A stretch of DNA of 39,209 nt from a virus. Location: IMG/VR virus record IMGVR_UViG_3300025309_000028, positions 1-39,209 of that record; one strand, 5' to 3'. Below, piece by piece: positions 20,805 to 28,166 of the stretch; the stretch's first letter is position 1, and each line of letters starts with the position of its first letter. Both the position numbers and the translations under genes were made by a program. The notes under the pieces were generated by a model. That model was not told the DNA's origin. It saw nothing but the letters and a program-made list of their open reading frames with translations, and did not search any database.

Positions 20805-20825
20805 ACCGAAGCCCTTCAGTATCGC
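20805..20825 (+). promoter_or_regulatory. Late promoter element 2 (capsid and tail module)
   Basis: CCGAAGCCCTTCAGTATCGC is the second copy of the late motif. The start codon of the protease gene lies 53 bp downstream, as in element 1. A 7-bp stem GTCGCCC/GGGCGGC (20835-20857) abuts the ATG directly, leaving no ordinary Shine-Dalgarno. Confidence 0.72.
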
Positions 20826-20857
20826 CCCCTCTTTGTCGCCCTCGGAAAATGGGCGGC

Positions 20858-22000
20858 ATGAACACATCCAAACCCATCCAGATCTTCAAGCCCGGCAAGC
20901 GCACCGCTATGAGCGGAGTGACGCTGGATTTCTCCGAAGCCGATCTCGCCGCGTCCGCCGCAGCCTACGATCCGGCCAAGCATGAAGCGCCGCTGGTTAT
21001 CGGGCATCCCAAGGCCGATAAGCCGCGCTTCGGCGGCGTCGGTTCGCTGTCGTATGCCGACGGCGTCCTGAATGCCGGGCCAAAGGACGTGATTGTCGAG
21101 TTCGCGGAATGGGTGAATAAGAAGATGTTCAACCAGGTCTCCGCCTCGTTCTATATGCCCGACTCTCCGCACAATCCAGTGCCGGGCGTCTATTACCTGC
21201 GCCACGTCGGATTTCTCGGCGCGCAGCCGCCGGCAGTCAAGGGGATGAACGAGCACGGCATCAGCTTCTCCGATGCCGAAGAGGGCGTGATCGAGTTCGC
21301 CGAGTGGGACGACGTCGACAACGCTTCGCTGTGGCGCAGCCTGCGCGAATGGATCATCACCAAGTTCGGGCTGGAGGAAGCCGACAAGGTCGTCCCCGGC
21401 TATACCGTCAAGAATCTGGAGCAGTCCGCCCAGGACGAGCTGAACGAATCCATGAAAGAGGCGCAAGCCGAATCCGCCGTAGCACCCGCTCCGGCTTTTG
21501 CAGAACCCCAACCGAAAGGAGAACCCATGTCTGATGCAGACAAGGCGCGGCTTGCTGCGCTCGAAGCAGAGAACGCGGCCCTGAGGGCGAAAGAAGTTGC
21601 CTTCGCCGAAGCCGAAATCAAGCGCAAGGCCGATGCGCGCCACACCGAGCATGTCGCGTTCGCAGAAGGGTTGATCCAACAAGGCAAGCTGCTGCCGACG
21701 CACAAGGACGTGACCGTGGCCACGCTGGACTTCATGGCCGGGCAGGAAGCGGTCGTCGAGTTCGGCGAGGGCGATGCCAAGCAGCCGCTGCTCGATGCGC
21801 ACAAGGCGTATCTGTCGGCGCAGCCGAAGCAGGTCGAGTTCGGCGAGATCACGGGATCAGACAAGGGTGATGCGCTCGATGTCGGCGATGCCACTGCCGT
21901 GGCCGCGAAGGCGGTCGAGTTCCAGGAGGCGGAAGCCAAGGCCGGTCGCACGGTCTCGGTCACTGACGCTGTCAATCACGTAACCAAGGGGAGCAAGTAA
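20858..22000 (+). CDS. Head maturation protease fused to scaffold, Mu gpI/Z-like
   Basis: The 380-residue protein starts IQIFKPGKRTAMSGVTLDFS and has the protease core to about residue 190 (APLVIGHPKADKPRFGGVGS and NQVSASFYMPDSP, with VSASF a likely catalytic serine segment). The C-terminal 157 residues are a highly charged coiled scaffold with repeated VEFGE/VAFAE motifs. As in Mu gene I, the scaffold part has its own internal start. The protease cleaves scaffold during prohead maturation. Confidence 0.92.
   Translation: MNTSKPIQIFKPGKRTAMSGVTLDFSEADLAASAAAYDPAKHEAPLVIGHPKADKPRFGGVGSLSYADGVLNAGPKDVIVEFAEWVNKKMFNQVSASFYMPDSPHNPVPGVYYLRHVGFLGAQPPAVKGMNEHGISFSDAEEGVIEFAEWDDVDNASLWRSLREWIITKFGLEEADKVVPGYTVKNLEQSAQDELNESMKEAQAESAVAPAPAFAEPQPKGEPMSDADKARLAALEAENAALRAKEVAFAEAEIKRKADARHTEHVAFAEGLIQQGKLLPTHKDVTVATLDFMAGQEAVVEFGEGDAKQPLLDAHKAYLSAQPKQVEFGEITGSDKGDALDVGDATAVAAKAVEFQEAEAKAGRTVSVTDAVNHVTKGSK
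21527..22000 (+). CDS. Internal in-frame scaffold protein, Mu gpZ-like
   Basis: An ATG at 21527 inside the protease gene has AAAGGAGA six bases upstream, a much better site than that of the full-length frame. Translation gives 157 residues (MSDADKARLAALEAENAALR...) covering only the coiled scaffold. Mu makes gpZ from gene I in the same way. Overproduction of scaffold relative to protease is the expected effect. Confidence 0.82.
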   Translation: MSDADKARLAALEAENAALRAKEVAFAEAEIKRKADARHTEHVAFAEGLIQQGKLLPTHKDVTVATLDFMAGQEAVVEFGEGDAKQPLLDAHKAYLSAQPKQVEFGEITGSDKGDALDVGDATAVAAKAVEFQEAEAKAGRTVSVTDAVNHVTKGSK

Positions 22001-22002
22001 AC

Positions 22003-22803
22003 ATGGAAGGTTCGATCAAGAGTTATTCGGCGGGCGCTGCGGTCAATCCGTGCCGCTTCGTCAAGGCGGGTGCTGCAGACGGCGCGGTGATACAGGCGAT
22101 TTCCGGCGCGGCCATGATGTTCGGCGTGACCGAGCAAGTGGTCGGTTCCGGCACCAGCAACGTGGCAGCATCCGGCGATATGGTGGATGTGATCAAGGAC
22201 GGCCTCGTCTACCTTGAGCTGGGCGGCACGGTCACGCGCGGCGACGTGCTGACATCCGACGCCGACGGCAAGGGTGTCACCACCGTCATCGTCGCGGGCA
22301 CGCCGATCTACTACGGCGCGATCGCGGAGGTCTCCGGCGTGGCTGGCGACATCATCCCGGTGAAGGTTGCTTGCGGCGTGGTCGGTAACGACACCGGCAT
22401 CCTCACCGCGAACGTGACCATCTCCGCCGCCGAGCTGCTGGCGCTGAATGCGGCACCGAAATCGCTGGTAGCCGCGCCCGGCGCAGGCAAGGCGCTGATC
22501 CTGGTTGATGCTCAGCTGATGCTGGATTACGCCACCACGGCCTACGACGGCATCGCAGCGGGCGAGGATCTGGAGATTCGCTACACCAACGGCAGCGGCC
22601 AGCTGGTGGCGACTATCGAGACCACCGGCTTCCTGGACGCGACGGCAGACGCTTACCGCCACATCTACCCGGCAGCCGCTGCGGCTATCACCCCGGTGGC
22701 CAACGCCGCCCTGGTGATGGATCTGGCATCCGGCGAGATCGCCACCGGCAACAGCCCGCTGAAGGTGCGGGTGCGTTACCGCGAGATCACGCTGGCGCTG
22801 TAA
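22003..22803 (+). CDS. Capsid decoration protein, DUF2190-type with added C-terminal domain
   Basis: Residues 1-115 look like DUF2190 cement proteins (AAVNPCRFVKAGAADGAVIQ, GVTEQVVGSG, GDMVDVIKDGLVYLELGGTV, TRGDVLTSDADGKG). Residues about 125-266 form a second beta-rich domain (LLALNAAPKSLVAAPGAGKA, LEIRYTNGSGQLV). Location between scaffold and major capsid genes supports a head-stabilising role. The second domain is longer than in simple DUF2190 proteins and may be exposed on the head surface. Confidence 0.78.
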   Translation: MEGSIKSYSAGAAVNPCRFVKAGAADGAVIQAISGAAMMFGVTEQVVGSGTSNVAASGDMVDVIKDGLVYLELGGTVTRGDVLTSDADGKGVTTVIVAGTPIYYGAIAEVSGVAGDIIPVKVACGVVGNDTGILTANVTISAAELLALNAAPKSLVAAPGAGKALILVDAQLMLDYATTAYDGIAAGEDLEIRYTNGSGQLVATIETTGFLDATADAYRHIYPAAAAAITPVANAALVMDLASGEIATGNSPLKVRVRYREITLAL

Positions 22804-22862
22804 CCGCAGGGGCGCGATCCGTCGTGCCTCGCATGATTTGTTCATTACTCAGGAGATTAAAG

Positions 22863-23927
22863 ATGAAAAGTTTGACTCAGTTTTTTAGCGCGATGCTGGT
22901 CGCTGTGATGGCCTTCGCGACATGGTGCTTCGAGCGTGCGCACGCCGCACTGTTTGCCTACATGCATCGCCAGGGCATGATCTTGTGCGTGGCCGCACCA
23001 TTCCCGGTTACCCCAGCGCTGCAAGCCATCGCGCTGGCGTACCGCAACAACAAGCTGATCGCGGATGAAGTGCTGCCGCGCGTGCCGGTCGGGTTGCAGG
23101 CGTTCAAATACATGAGCTACCCCAAAGGGCAGGCCATGACGGTGGTCGAGACGCGCGTGGGCCGCAAGGGCAAGCCGAACGAGGTGGAGTTCACCGGTAC
23201 CGAGCTCACCGAATCGACTAACGATGAAGCGCTGGACGATGGCGTACCGAACTCGGATATCGAGTTGGCCGCTGCGCAGGGGCTTCCGGATCCGCTCGGT
23301 CGTGCCGTCGAAGGACTCACCGAACTGGTCGCGCTGAAACGCGAAGTGCGCGCCGCCAGTCTGGTGTTCACTGCCGGTAATTACGCCGCCACGAACAAAA
23401 CCACGCTAGCCGGCAACAGCCAGTGGAGCGACTACACCGCCGGCCACAGCGATCCAATCGACGACATCGTGACCGGCATGGACAGTTGCATCATGCGTCC
23501 AAACATCGCCGTGATGGGGCAGGCTGTATCCAGCAAATTGTGCCGCCACCCGGCCATCCTCAAGGCGTTCAACGGCACGACCGGCGACACCGGCATGGTG
23601 CCGCTGCAATACCTCAAGGACCTGTTCGAGCTGGAAGACATCTATGTCGGCCAGGGCTGGGTAAACACCGCGAAGAAGGGGCAGGCCGTCAACCTTCAGC
23701 GCGTGTGGGGCAACAGCTGCGCTCTGCTCTACCGCAACAAGCAGGCCGACACGCAGCGCGGTGTCACGTTCGGCTTTACCGCGCAATTTGGCACCCGCAT
23801 CGCCGGTTCCGAGTACGACAAGAACATCGGCATGCGTGGCGGCCAGATGGTGCGCGTCGGCGAATCCGTCAAAGAACTGCTGATGGCAAACGATCTGGGC
23901 TACCTGATCGCCGACGCGGTCGGTTAA
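22863..23927 (+). CDS. Major capsid protein
   Basis: The 354-residue protein has the major head features: FPVTPALQAIALAYRNNKLI, ADEVLPRVPVGLQAFKYMSY, VEFTGTELTESTNDEALDDG and NRPNIAVMG-like segments, ending with DLGYLIADAV. The ATG at 22863 with AGGAGA eight bases upstream gives an N-terminal hydrophobic extension of about 40 residues (QFFSAMLVAVMAFATWCFER) not expected in capsid proteins; an ATG at 22977 would give a conventional start but lacks a good ribosome site. Confidence 0.93.
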   Translation: MKSLTQFFSAMLVAVMAFATWCFERAHAALFAYMHRQGMILCVAAPFPVTPALQAIALAYRNNKLIADEVLPRVPVGLQAFKYMSYPKGQAMTVVETRVGRKGKPNEVEFTGTELTESTNDEALDDGVPNSDIELAAAQGLPDPLGRAVEGLTELVALKREVRAASLVFTAGNYAATNKTTLAGNSQWSDYTAGHSDPIDDIVTGMDSCIMRPNIAVMGQAVSSKLCRHPAILKAFNGTTGDTGMVPLQYLKDLFELEDIYVGQGWVNTAKKGQAVNLQRVWGNSCALLYRNKQADTQRGVTFGFTAQFGTRIAGSEYDKNIGMRGGQMVRVGESVKELLMANDLGYLIADAVG

Positions 23928-23957
23928 TCCATAACCCCGAGAGAGCGTAGTAGCGCC

Positions 23958-23979
23958 CCCGCCCGGAATGCCGGGCGGG
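23958..23979 (+). promoter_or_regulatory. GC-rich hairpin behind the capsid gene
   Basis: CCCGCCCGG and CCGGGCGGG are perfect 9-bp arms around AATG. There is no T tract, so it is more likely an attenuator, processing or mRNA-stabilising stem that favours high capsid mRNA over downstream genes. Confidence 0.6.
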
Positions 23980-23998
23980 TATCTGAGGAGAAAGCGAC

Positions 23999-24346
23999 AT
24001 GAAAAAGAATTATCCGGTCATCAGCCCGGTCAAGCACGACGGCAAGCGATATGCCATCGGCGAGCAGATCGAGCTGGACGACGAGCAGGCGGCAAAGCTG
24101 AAGAAATCAGGCGCGATTGAGGATGTCGTAGATGCAGCGCCAGCAGTACCGACTGATGCCGCCGAGCGCATCGCCGCCATCGTTGACGCCATCGGCAAGC
24201 TGGATACCGCCAACACGTCGCTGTGGATTCAGAAAGGTGAGCCGAAGGGCGCGCCAAAAACGGGATCGATCGAGGGCGTCACTGGATGGCCGATAACCGG
24301 CAAAGAGCGCGATACGGCCTGGGCACAGATCGAGGCGGGAAAGTAA
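23999..24346 (+). CDS. Mu gp35-like protein (FluMu HI1506 type)
   Basis: The 115-residue protein has an N-terminal beta segment (YPVISPVKHDGKRYAIGEQI), a linker and a C-terminal 'NTSLWIQKGEPK....TGWPITGKERDTAW' part. Proteins of this build follow the major capsid gene in Mu relatives. Exact function is unknown; head decoration or head-tail joining is inferred. SD GAGGAG precedes the ATG. Confidence 0.75.
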   Translation: MKKNYPVISPVKHDGKRYAIGEQIELDDEQAAKLKKSGAIEDVVDAAPAVPTDAAERIAAIVDAIGKLDTANTSLWIQKGEPKGAPKTGSIEGVTGWPITGKERDTAWAQIEAGK

Positions 24347-24642
24347 TGGGCCAGGATGTCGAAAACGAAATCCAGGCAAAGGGCCTGACCGCGCCTCGCG
24401 TTACGCCGGAACAGATTGATGCCGTGATCGAAAACGAGCAGTACCACGTTTTCCCAGGCACGACGTTGACCGTGTGCTGCCTTCGCCTGAAGAACGGTTT
24501 CAACGTCACCGGCGAGAGTGCCTGCGCCAGCCCGGAGAACTTCGACTACGAGCTGGGCCGCAAGATCGCGCGCGACAACGCCAAGCAAAAGATATGGGCG
24601 CTTGAAGGCTACGCTTTGCGCAACAGGCTGAGCGAAGAATGA
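24346..24642 (+). CDS. Gp49/gp66-family phage protein
   Basis: The 98-residue protein matches the Gp49 family: VTPEQIDAVIENEQYHVFPG, TTLTVCCLRLKNGFNVTGES and IARDNAKQKIWALEGY. The family is common in phages of several types with unknown role; here it lies inside the structural operon, overlapping both neighbours (TAATG, ATGA). It may be a cargo gene within the module. Confidence 0.85.
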   Translation: MGQDVENEIQAKGLTAPRVTPEQIDAVIENEQYHVFPGTTLTVCCLRLKNGFNVTGESACASPENFDYELGRKIARDNAKQKIWALEGYALRNRLSEE

Positions 24643-25061
24643 GCTACGCCACCCTCGCCGACATGATCCTGCAGTTCCACGAGTCGGAGATGCTGATGAT
24701 CGCCGATCCGGAGAACACCGGCACGGTGGATGCCGCACTCGTTGCCGATGCCTTGCGGCGCGCCAGTAACGAGATCGATTCGTATCTGATGCGCCTCAGC
24801 CTGCCGCTCGCGGTGGTCCCGGACCGGCTGAAGGAGCTGTGCTGCGACATGGCGCGCTACAAGCTGGTGGGGGCGGATGCGACGGAAACCGATGTCGTGC
24901 GCACGCGCTACAAGGACGCGCTCAAGGCGCTGGAGTCGATCCGTGACGGCAAGCTCGATATCGGGCTGTCGGCCACGGGTCAGGCTCCGGTGGTGAGTGC
25001 ATCGGTACAGGTCTCCGCACCGGCGCGGGTGTTCAACAGCGATTCGCTGGCCGGGTACTGA
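24639..25061 (+). CDS. Mu gp36-like protein (DUF1320), head-tail connector
   Basis: The 140-residue helical protein matches DUF1320: YATLADMILQFHESEMLMIA, ALRRASNEIDSYLM, CCDMARYKL and VVRTRYKDALKALESI. Proteins of this family act as head completion/adaptor proteins under the portal. It overlaps the next gene by one base. Confidence 0.9.
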   Translation: MSYATLADMILQFHESEMLMIADPENTGTVDAALVADALRRASNEIDSYLMRLSLPLAVVPDRLKELCCDMARYKLVGADATETDVVRTRYKDALKALESIRDGKLDIGLSATGQAPVVSASVQVSAPARVFNSDSLAGY

Positions 25062-25663
25062 TGATGATCGCCGCCATCGAAGACGCCATCATCGCCCGCA
25101 TCCAGGCGGCCGCTGAAGCAACACCTGGGCTGGGCTACAAGCTGCCGGTCGTAGACAGCTACGGCGGCGAGCTGGACGGCGATCTGGCTGCGGTGGTGCG
25201 CAAGTTCCCCGCAGTATGGGTCACGTTCGCCGGATGCCGCGCCTCGACCAAGGCGAACACCCAGGGGGACAAGTGGAAGACGCCGGCCACCTTCGTGACG
25301 ATGTGCGGCTCCCGCAACGTGCGCGGCGAGCGATTCACGCGCAAGGGGTTGACCGTGGGCGGCGTGATCAAGGAAGTCGGCGTGTATCAGATCCTGAGCG
25401 ACGTGAGCCTGCTGCTGGCCGGCAGCGACCTCGGGCTGGCGATCACGCCGCTGAAGCCGGGCGCGATCCGCACGCTCTACAACACCAAGCTGAACGGGCA
25501 AGGAATGGCCGTGTTCGCCCGTGAGTGGCACTGCGAGTTCATCGAGACGCAGCCGCGCGAGGTGATCGACCCGACTGACCCGATGTGGCTGGAGCTGGGC
25601 ATCAACTACTACCTGCCGGGCGACGCCGTTGTCGACGCTTCGGACAATTTAACGCTGAGATAA
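25061..25663 (+). CDS. Mu gp37-like protein (DUF1834), tail terminator-like
   Basis: The 200-residue protein matches DUF1834: IAAIEDAIIARIQAA, FPAVWVTFAGC, GVYQILSDVSLLLAGSDLGL and LEITPLKPG-like segments. Family members are thought to join head and tail or cap the tail tube. It starts at the ATG sharing a base with the preceding stop. Confidence 0.9.
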   Translation: MMIAAIEDAIIARIQAAAEATPGLGYKLPVVDSYGGELDGDLAAVVRKFPAVWVTFAGCRASTKANTQGDKWKTPATFVTMCGSRNVRGERFTRKGLTVGGVIKEVGVYQILSDVSLLLAGSDLGLAITPLKPGAIRTLYNTKLNGQGMAVFAREWHCEFIETQPREVIDPTDPMWLELGINYYLPGDAVVDASDNLTLR

Positions 25664-25673
25664 GGGGAGCACC

Positions 25674-25850
25674 ATGAAAGTGTTAGCCGCACCGGGCATC
25701 AAGGTGCCGAAAGAAGACAAGCCGCACGAGTACATCACGGACGCGCCGCCGGAGGGTGCGCAGTGCTTCGACGTGCCGGATACCGCTTACTACATGCGCC
25801 GTGTCGCCGATGGCGACCTGGTGATCGTTAAATCCAAGAAAGGAGCTTGA
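25674..25850 (+). CDS. Mu gp38-like small protein (DUF2635)
   Basis: The 58-residue protein begins MKVLAAPGIKVPKEDKPHEY and has TAYYMRRVADGDLVIV, as in DUF2635 proteins placed just before the sheath gene. SD AGGGGAG lies 7 bases upstream. Function unknown; likely tail-associated. Its end carries the SD (AAAGGAG) of the sheath gene. Confidence 0.85.
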   Translation: MKVLAAPGIKVPKEDKPHEYITDAPPEGAQCFDVPDTAYYMRRVADGDLVIVKSKKGA

Positions 25851-25852
25851 GC

Positions 25853-27271
25853 ATGGCCAGCCCCAACATCAGTTTTGACAGCATCCCGTCCAGCATCCGC
25901 AAGCCGGGAAAATATTTCGAGTTCAACACCAAGCTGGCGGTGCGCACGCTGCCAGGCAACCTGCAGAAGGTGCTTATCGTTGGTCAGCGCATCGCCGCCG
26001 GCACGGTTCTGGCCAATGTCGTCGCGGACGTGTTTTCTGATGCCGAAGCCGCTACCTATTTCGGCAACGGCTCGCAGCTGCACCTGATGTGTCGTGCCGC
26101 GATCAAGGCCAATCCGTATCTGGCGCTGCAGGCGATTGCAATGGACGATGCGGGTGCTGCTGTCGCGGCCAGCGGAACGGTTACCATCACCGGTCCGGCC
26201 ACCAAGGCTGGCGTGCTCACTGTCAAGGTGGCGGGGAAGCCGGTGCAGATCGCCGTGGCTGCAGCGGATACTGCGACTGCAATCGCAACCGCGCTGGCCG
26301 CTCAGATCGCGTTGCAGCCCAGCCTGCCGGTAACGGCTACATCCAATATCGGCGTGGTGACGCTGACCGCCAAGAATAAGGGAACTCAGGGCAACAACAT
26401 CAAGCTGGAGGCCTCTACCACCGCGACGGGAACGACCGCCGCCGTGGTGGCGATGGCCAACGGTGCGGCCGACCCGACGCTGGCCACGGCGCTGGCTACG
26501 GTGTTTGCTGCTGGCCACGACATCATCATCAGTGCCTGGAACGATTCAACCAACCTGACCGCCCTGCGCACGCACCTGGACAGTGTGTCCGGTGCGCTGG
26601 AACAGCGCGGCGCGATCGGCATCTACGGGCACACCGGGTCGCTGGCCACGGCCACCACGCTGGCGGGACAGATCAATTCCGGCCGCATTTCCGGTGCGAA
26701 CCTGAAGGTTCCGGAGCAGCCCTGCGAGCTGGCTGCCGCTTACGGTGCGGTCGTAGCCAGCGAGGAAGACCCGGCGCGTCCGCTCAACCTGCTGCAGCTG
26801 GTCGGCATCACCGCGCCGGCGTTGGCGGACAGATTGAGCCGCACCGAGCAGGAGAGCGCGCTGTACAACGGCGTGACTCCGCTCGAAGTCGGACCCGGCG
26901 AGAAGGTGCAGATCGTGCGTGCCGTGACTACCTATACGCTCGACGCGCAGAGTATCCCGGATATCAGCCTGCTCGATCTCACCACTATCCGCACGCTGGA
27001 CTATGTCCGCCGCGCTTGTCGCGAGCGCATCAGCCTGGTGTTCCCGCGCGAGAAGCTGTCTGTACGCACCGCACCGAAGGTCAAGGATCAGCTGATGGAC
27101 GTGCTCTACAAGCTGGAGGAGCTGGAGATTGTCGAGCTGGTCGACGCCAACAAGGACGGTGTGATCGTCGAGCGCGATCTGCAAGACCCGAACCGCCTGG
27201 ACGCAAAGATCCCGGTGGACGTGGTCAATGGCCTGCACATCTTCGCCGGCCGCATCGATCTGCTGCTGTAA
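25853..27271 (+). CDS. Tail sheath protein, Mu gpL-like
   Basis: The 472-residue protein starts SPNISFDSIPSSIRKPGKYF, typical of myovirus sheaths, has an inserted beta domain (about 105-195, TVTITGPATKAGVLTVKVAG) and a conserved C-terminal core ending DVVNGLHIFAGRIDLLL. It makes the contractile outer layer of the tail. This places the phage among transposable myoviruses. Confidence 0.96.
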   Translation: MASPNISFDSIPSSIRKPGKYFEFNTKLAVRTLPGNLQKVLIVGQRIAAGTVLANVVADVFSDAEAATYFGNGSQLHLMCRAAIKANPYLALQAIAMDDAGAAVAASGTVTITGPATKAGVLTVKVAGKPVQIAVAAADTATAIATALAAQIALQPSLPVTATSNIGVVTLTAKNKGTQGNNIKLEASTTATGTTAAVVAMANGAADPTLATALATVFAAGHDIIISAWNDSTNLTALRTHLDSVSGALEQRGAIGIYGHTGSLATATTLAGQINSGRISGANLKVPEQPCELAAAYGAVVASEEDPARPLNLLQLVGITAPALADRLSRTEQESALYNGVTPLEVGPGEKVQIVRAVTTYTLDAQSIPDISLLDLTTIRTLDYVRRACRERISLVFPREKLSVRTAPKVKDQLMDVLYKLEELEIVELVDANKDGVIVERDLQDPNRLDAKIPVDVVNGLHIFAGRIDLLL

Positions 27272-27307
27272 GCGGTCAACCCAGTCACAACGCAAAGGAG
27301 TTAGAAC

Positions 27308-27682
27308 ATGACACTCGAATATGATGGCGAAGTAGTGGTCGAGATCAATGGTGTGGAAGTCGATGTCGTTTCGTTCGACGATACCGTTAACACCGGACGC
27401 AAGCCCGTTAAAACGATGAACCGGACGGGCCGCGCCAAGGGCAGCGTGAGCGGTATCGAGTCGATCGACATGAAGATCACCGCACCGGCTCCGGCCACGG
27501 GCGAGTTCAACTGGCGCACGATGAAGGATGCGCAGATCGTGATCTACCCGGTCGGTAACTCGGCCAAGCGAACCACCTACAGCGACAGCAATGTCTCCAG
27601 CGTCGGGTCGCGCTACCAGCTCGAAGGCGAGATGGTGCGCGACGTGAGCCTGTATTGCCTGCGCAAGGTTGATCCGGCATGA
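27308..27682 (+). CDS. Tail tube protein, Mu gpM-like
   Basis: The 124-residue protein has the tube pattern: YDGEVVVEINGVEVDVVSFD, NRTGRAKGSVSGIESIDMKI and YQLEGEMVRDVSLYCLRKVD. It polymerises inside the sheath to form the DNA channel. SD AAAGGAG eight bases before the ATG. It overlaps the next gene by ATGA. Confidence 0.93.
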   Translation: MTLEYDGEVVVEINGVEVDVVSFDDTVNTGRKPVKTMNRTGRAKGSVSGIESIDMKITAPAPATGEFNWRTMKDAQIVIYPVGNSAKRTTYSDSNVSSVGSRYQLEGEMVRDVSLYCLRKVDPA

Positions 27683-27987
27683 GCGCTCTGACCGTTAAAG
27701 GAAAGTTGCCGGTCGGTGTCACGGTAGACGGGACGGTCTACAAGGCATTTTCCATGCGACCCGGCACGCTGCGCGATTCGGTGAGTGCCGTCGAGGCGGT
27801 CGGCGGCGATGCGTCGCAGAATATGCTGCGTTACGCCGCCCTGGCGCAGCGCGTCAGCTTCGATGGTCTTGACCAGGACAAGGTCACCGTCGATCTGCTG
27901 ATGGACATGTATGACCGCGATGCCGTTGCGCTTGAACTGGCATCGGACGAAGTCGAAAAAAAGCTCGACGCGCTGAGCAACAGCTAA
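27679..27987 (+). CDS. Tail assembly chaperone, Mu gp41-like, short form
   Basis: The 102-residue protein (LTVKGKLPVGVTVDGTVYKA...DLLMDMYDRDAVALELASDE) fits tail assembly chaperones between tube and tape measure genes. It binds the tape measure protein before tail assembly. A perfect slippery heptamer near its end (27957-27963) allows a longer product. Confidence 0.9.
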   Translation: MSALTVKGKLPVGVTVDGTVYKAFSMRPGTLRDSVSAVEAVGGDASQNMLRYAALAQRVSFDGLDQDKVTVDLLMDMYDRDAVALELASDEVEKKLDALSNS

Positions 27988-28166
27988 GCACCGTCCGCCG
28001 TGCGCAGGTGTTGCTCGCCCGCGCCGGATTCGATCCGCACCGGGTGCCGGATATGTCCGAGGCGGAGATCGAGTCGCACCTGGCGGTGATCGCGCAGCTG
28101 TCCGGTGCCAAGCCGCAGGGCAACACCAGTCGATTCAAGGGCCACAGGAAGAATAAGAAGTCATGA
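27679..28166 (+). CDS. Frameshifted long form of the tail assembly chaperone (-1 at A AAA AAG)
   Basis: Codons GAA AAA AAG at 27955-27963 contain A AAA AAG, the most efficient -1 slippery heptamer in E. coli (as in dnaX). After slipping, reading resumes at 27963 and continues 67 codons (ARRAEQQLSTVRRAQVLLAR...) to a TGA at 28164-28166, giving about 162 residues. Small stems (GCTC/GAGC, GCTG/CAGC) follow. The extension overlaps the tape measure ATG by ATGA. Such paired products are a conserved trait of long-tailed phages. Confidence 0.85.

Noticed and set aside
20741-20857. Extended N-terminus of the protease gene starting at 20741 or 20849
   Set aside because: It would include the late promoter motif. 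The ATG at 20858 keeps the 53-bp spacing seen in the other two modules and begins with the conserved IQIFKPG.
23781-23796. GCGCAATTTGGCAC in the capsid gene, similar to the phage-end motif
   Set aside because: It encodes the conserved capsid segment AQFGTR and differs from the end motif in the region next to the core. Coincidence with coding is the simpler reading.
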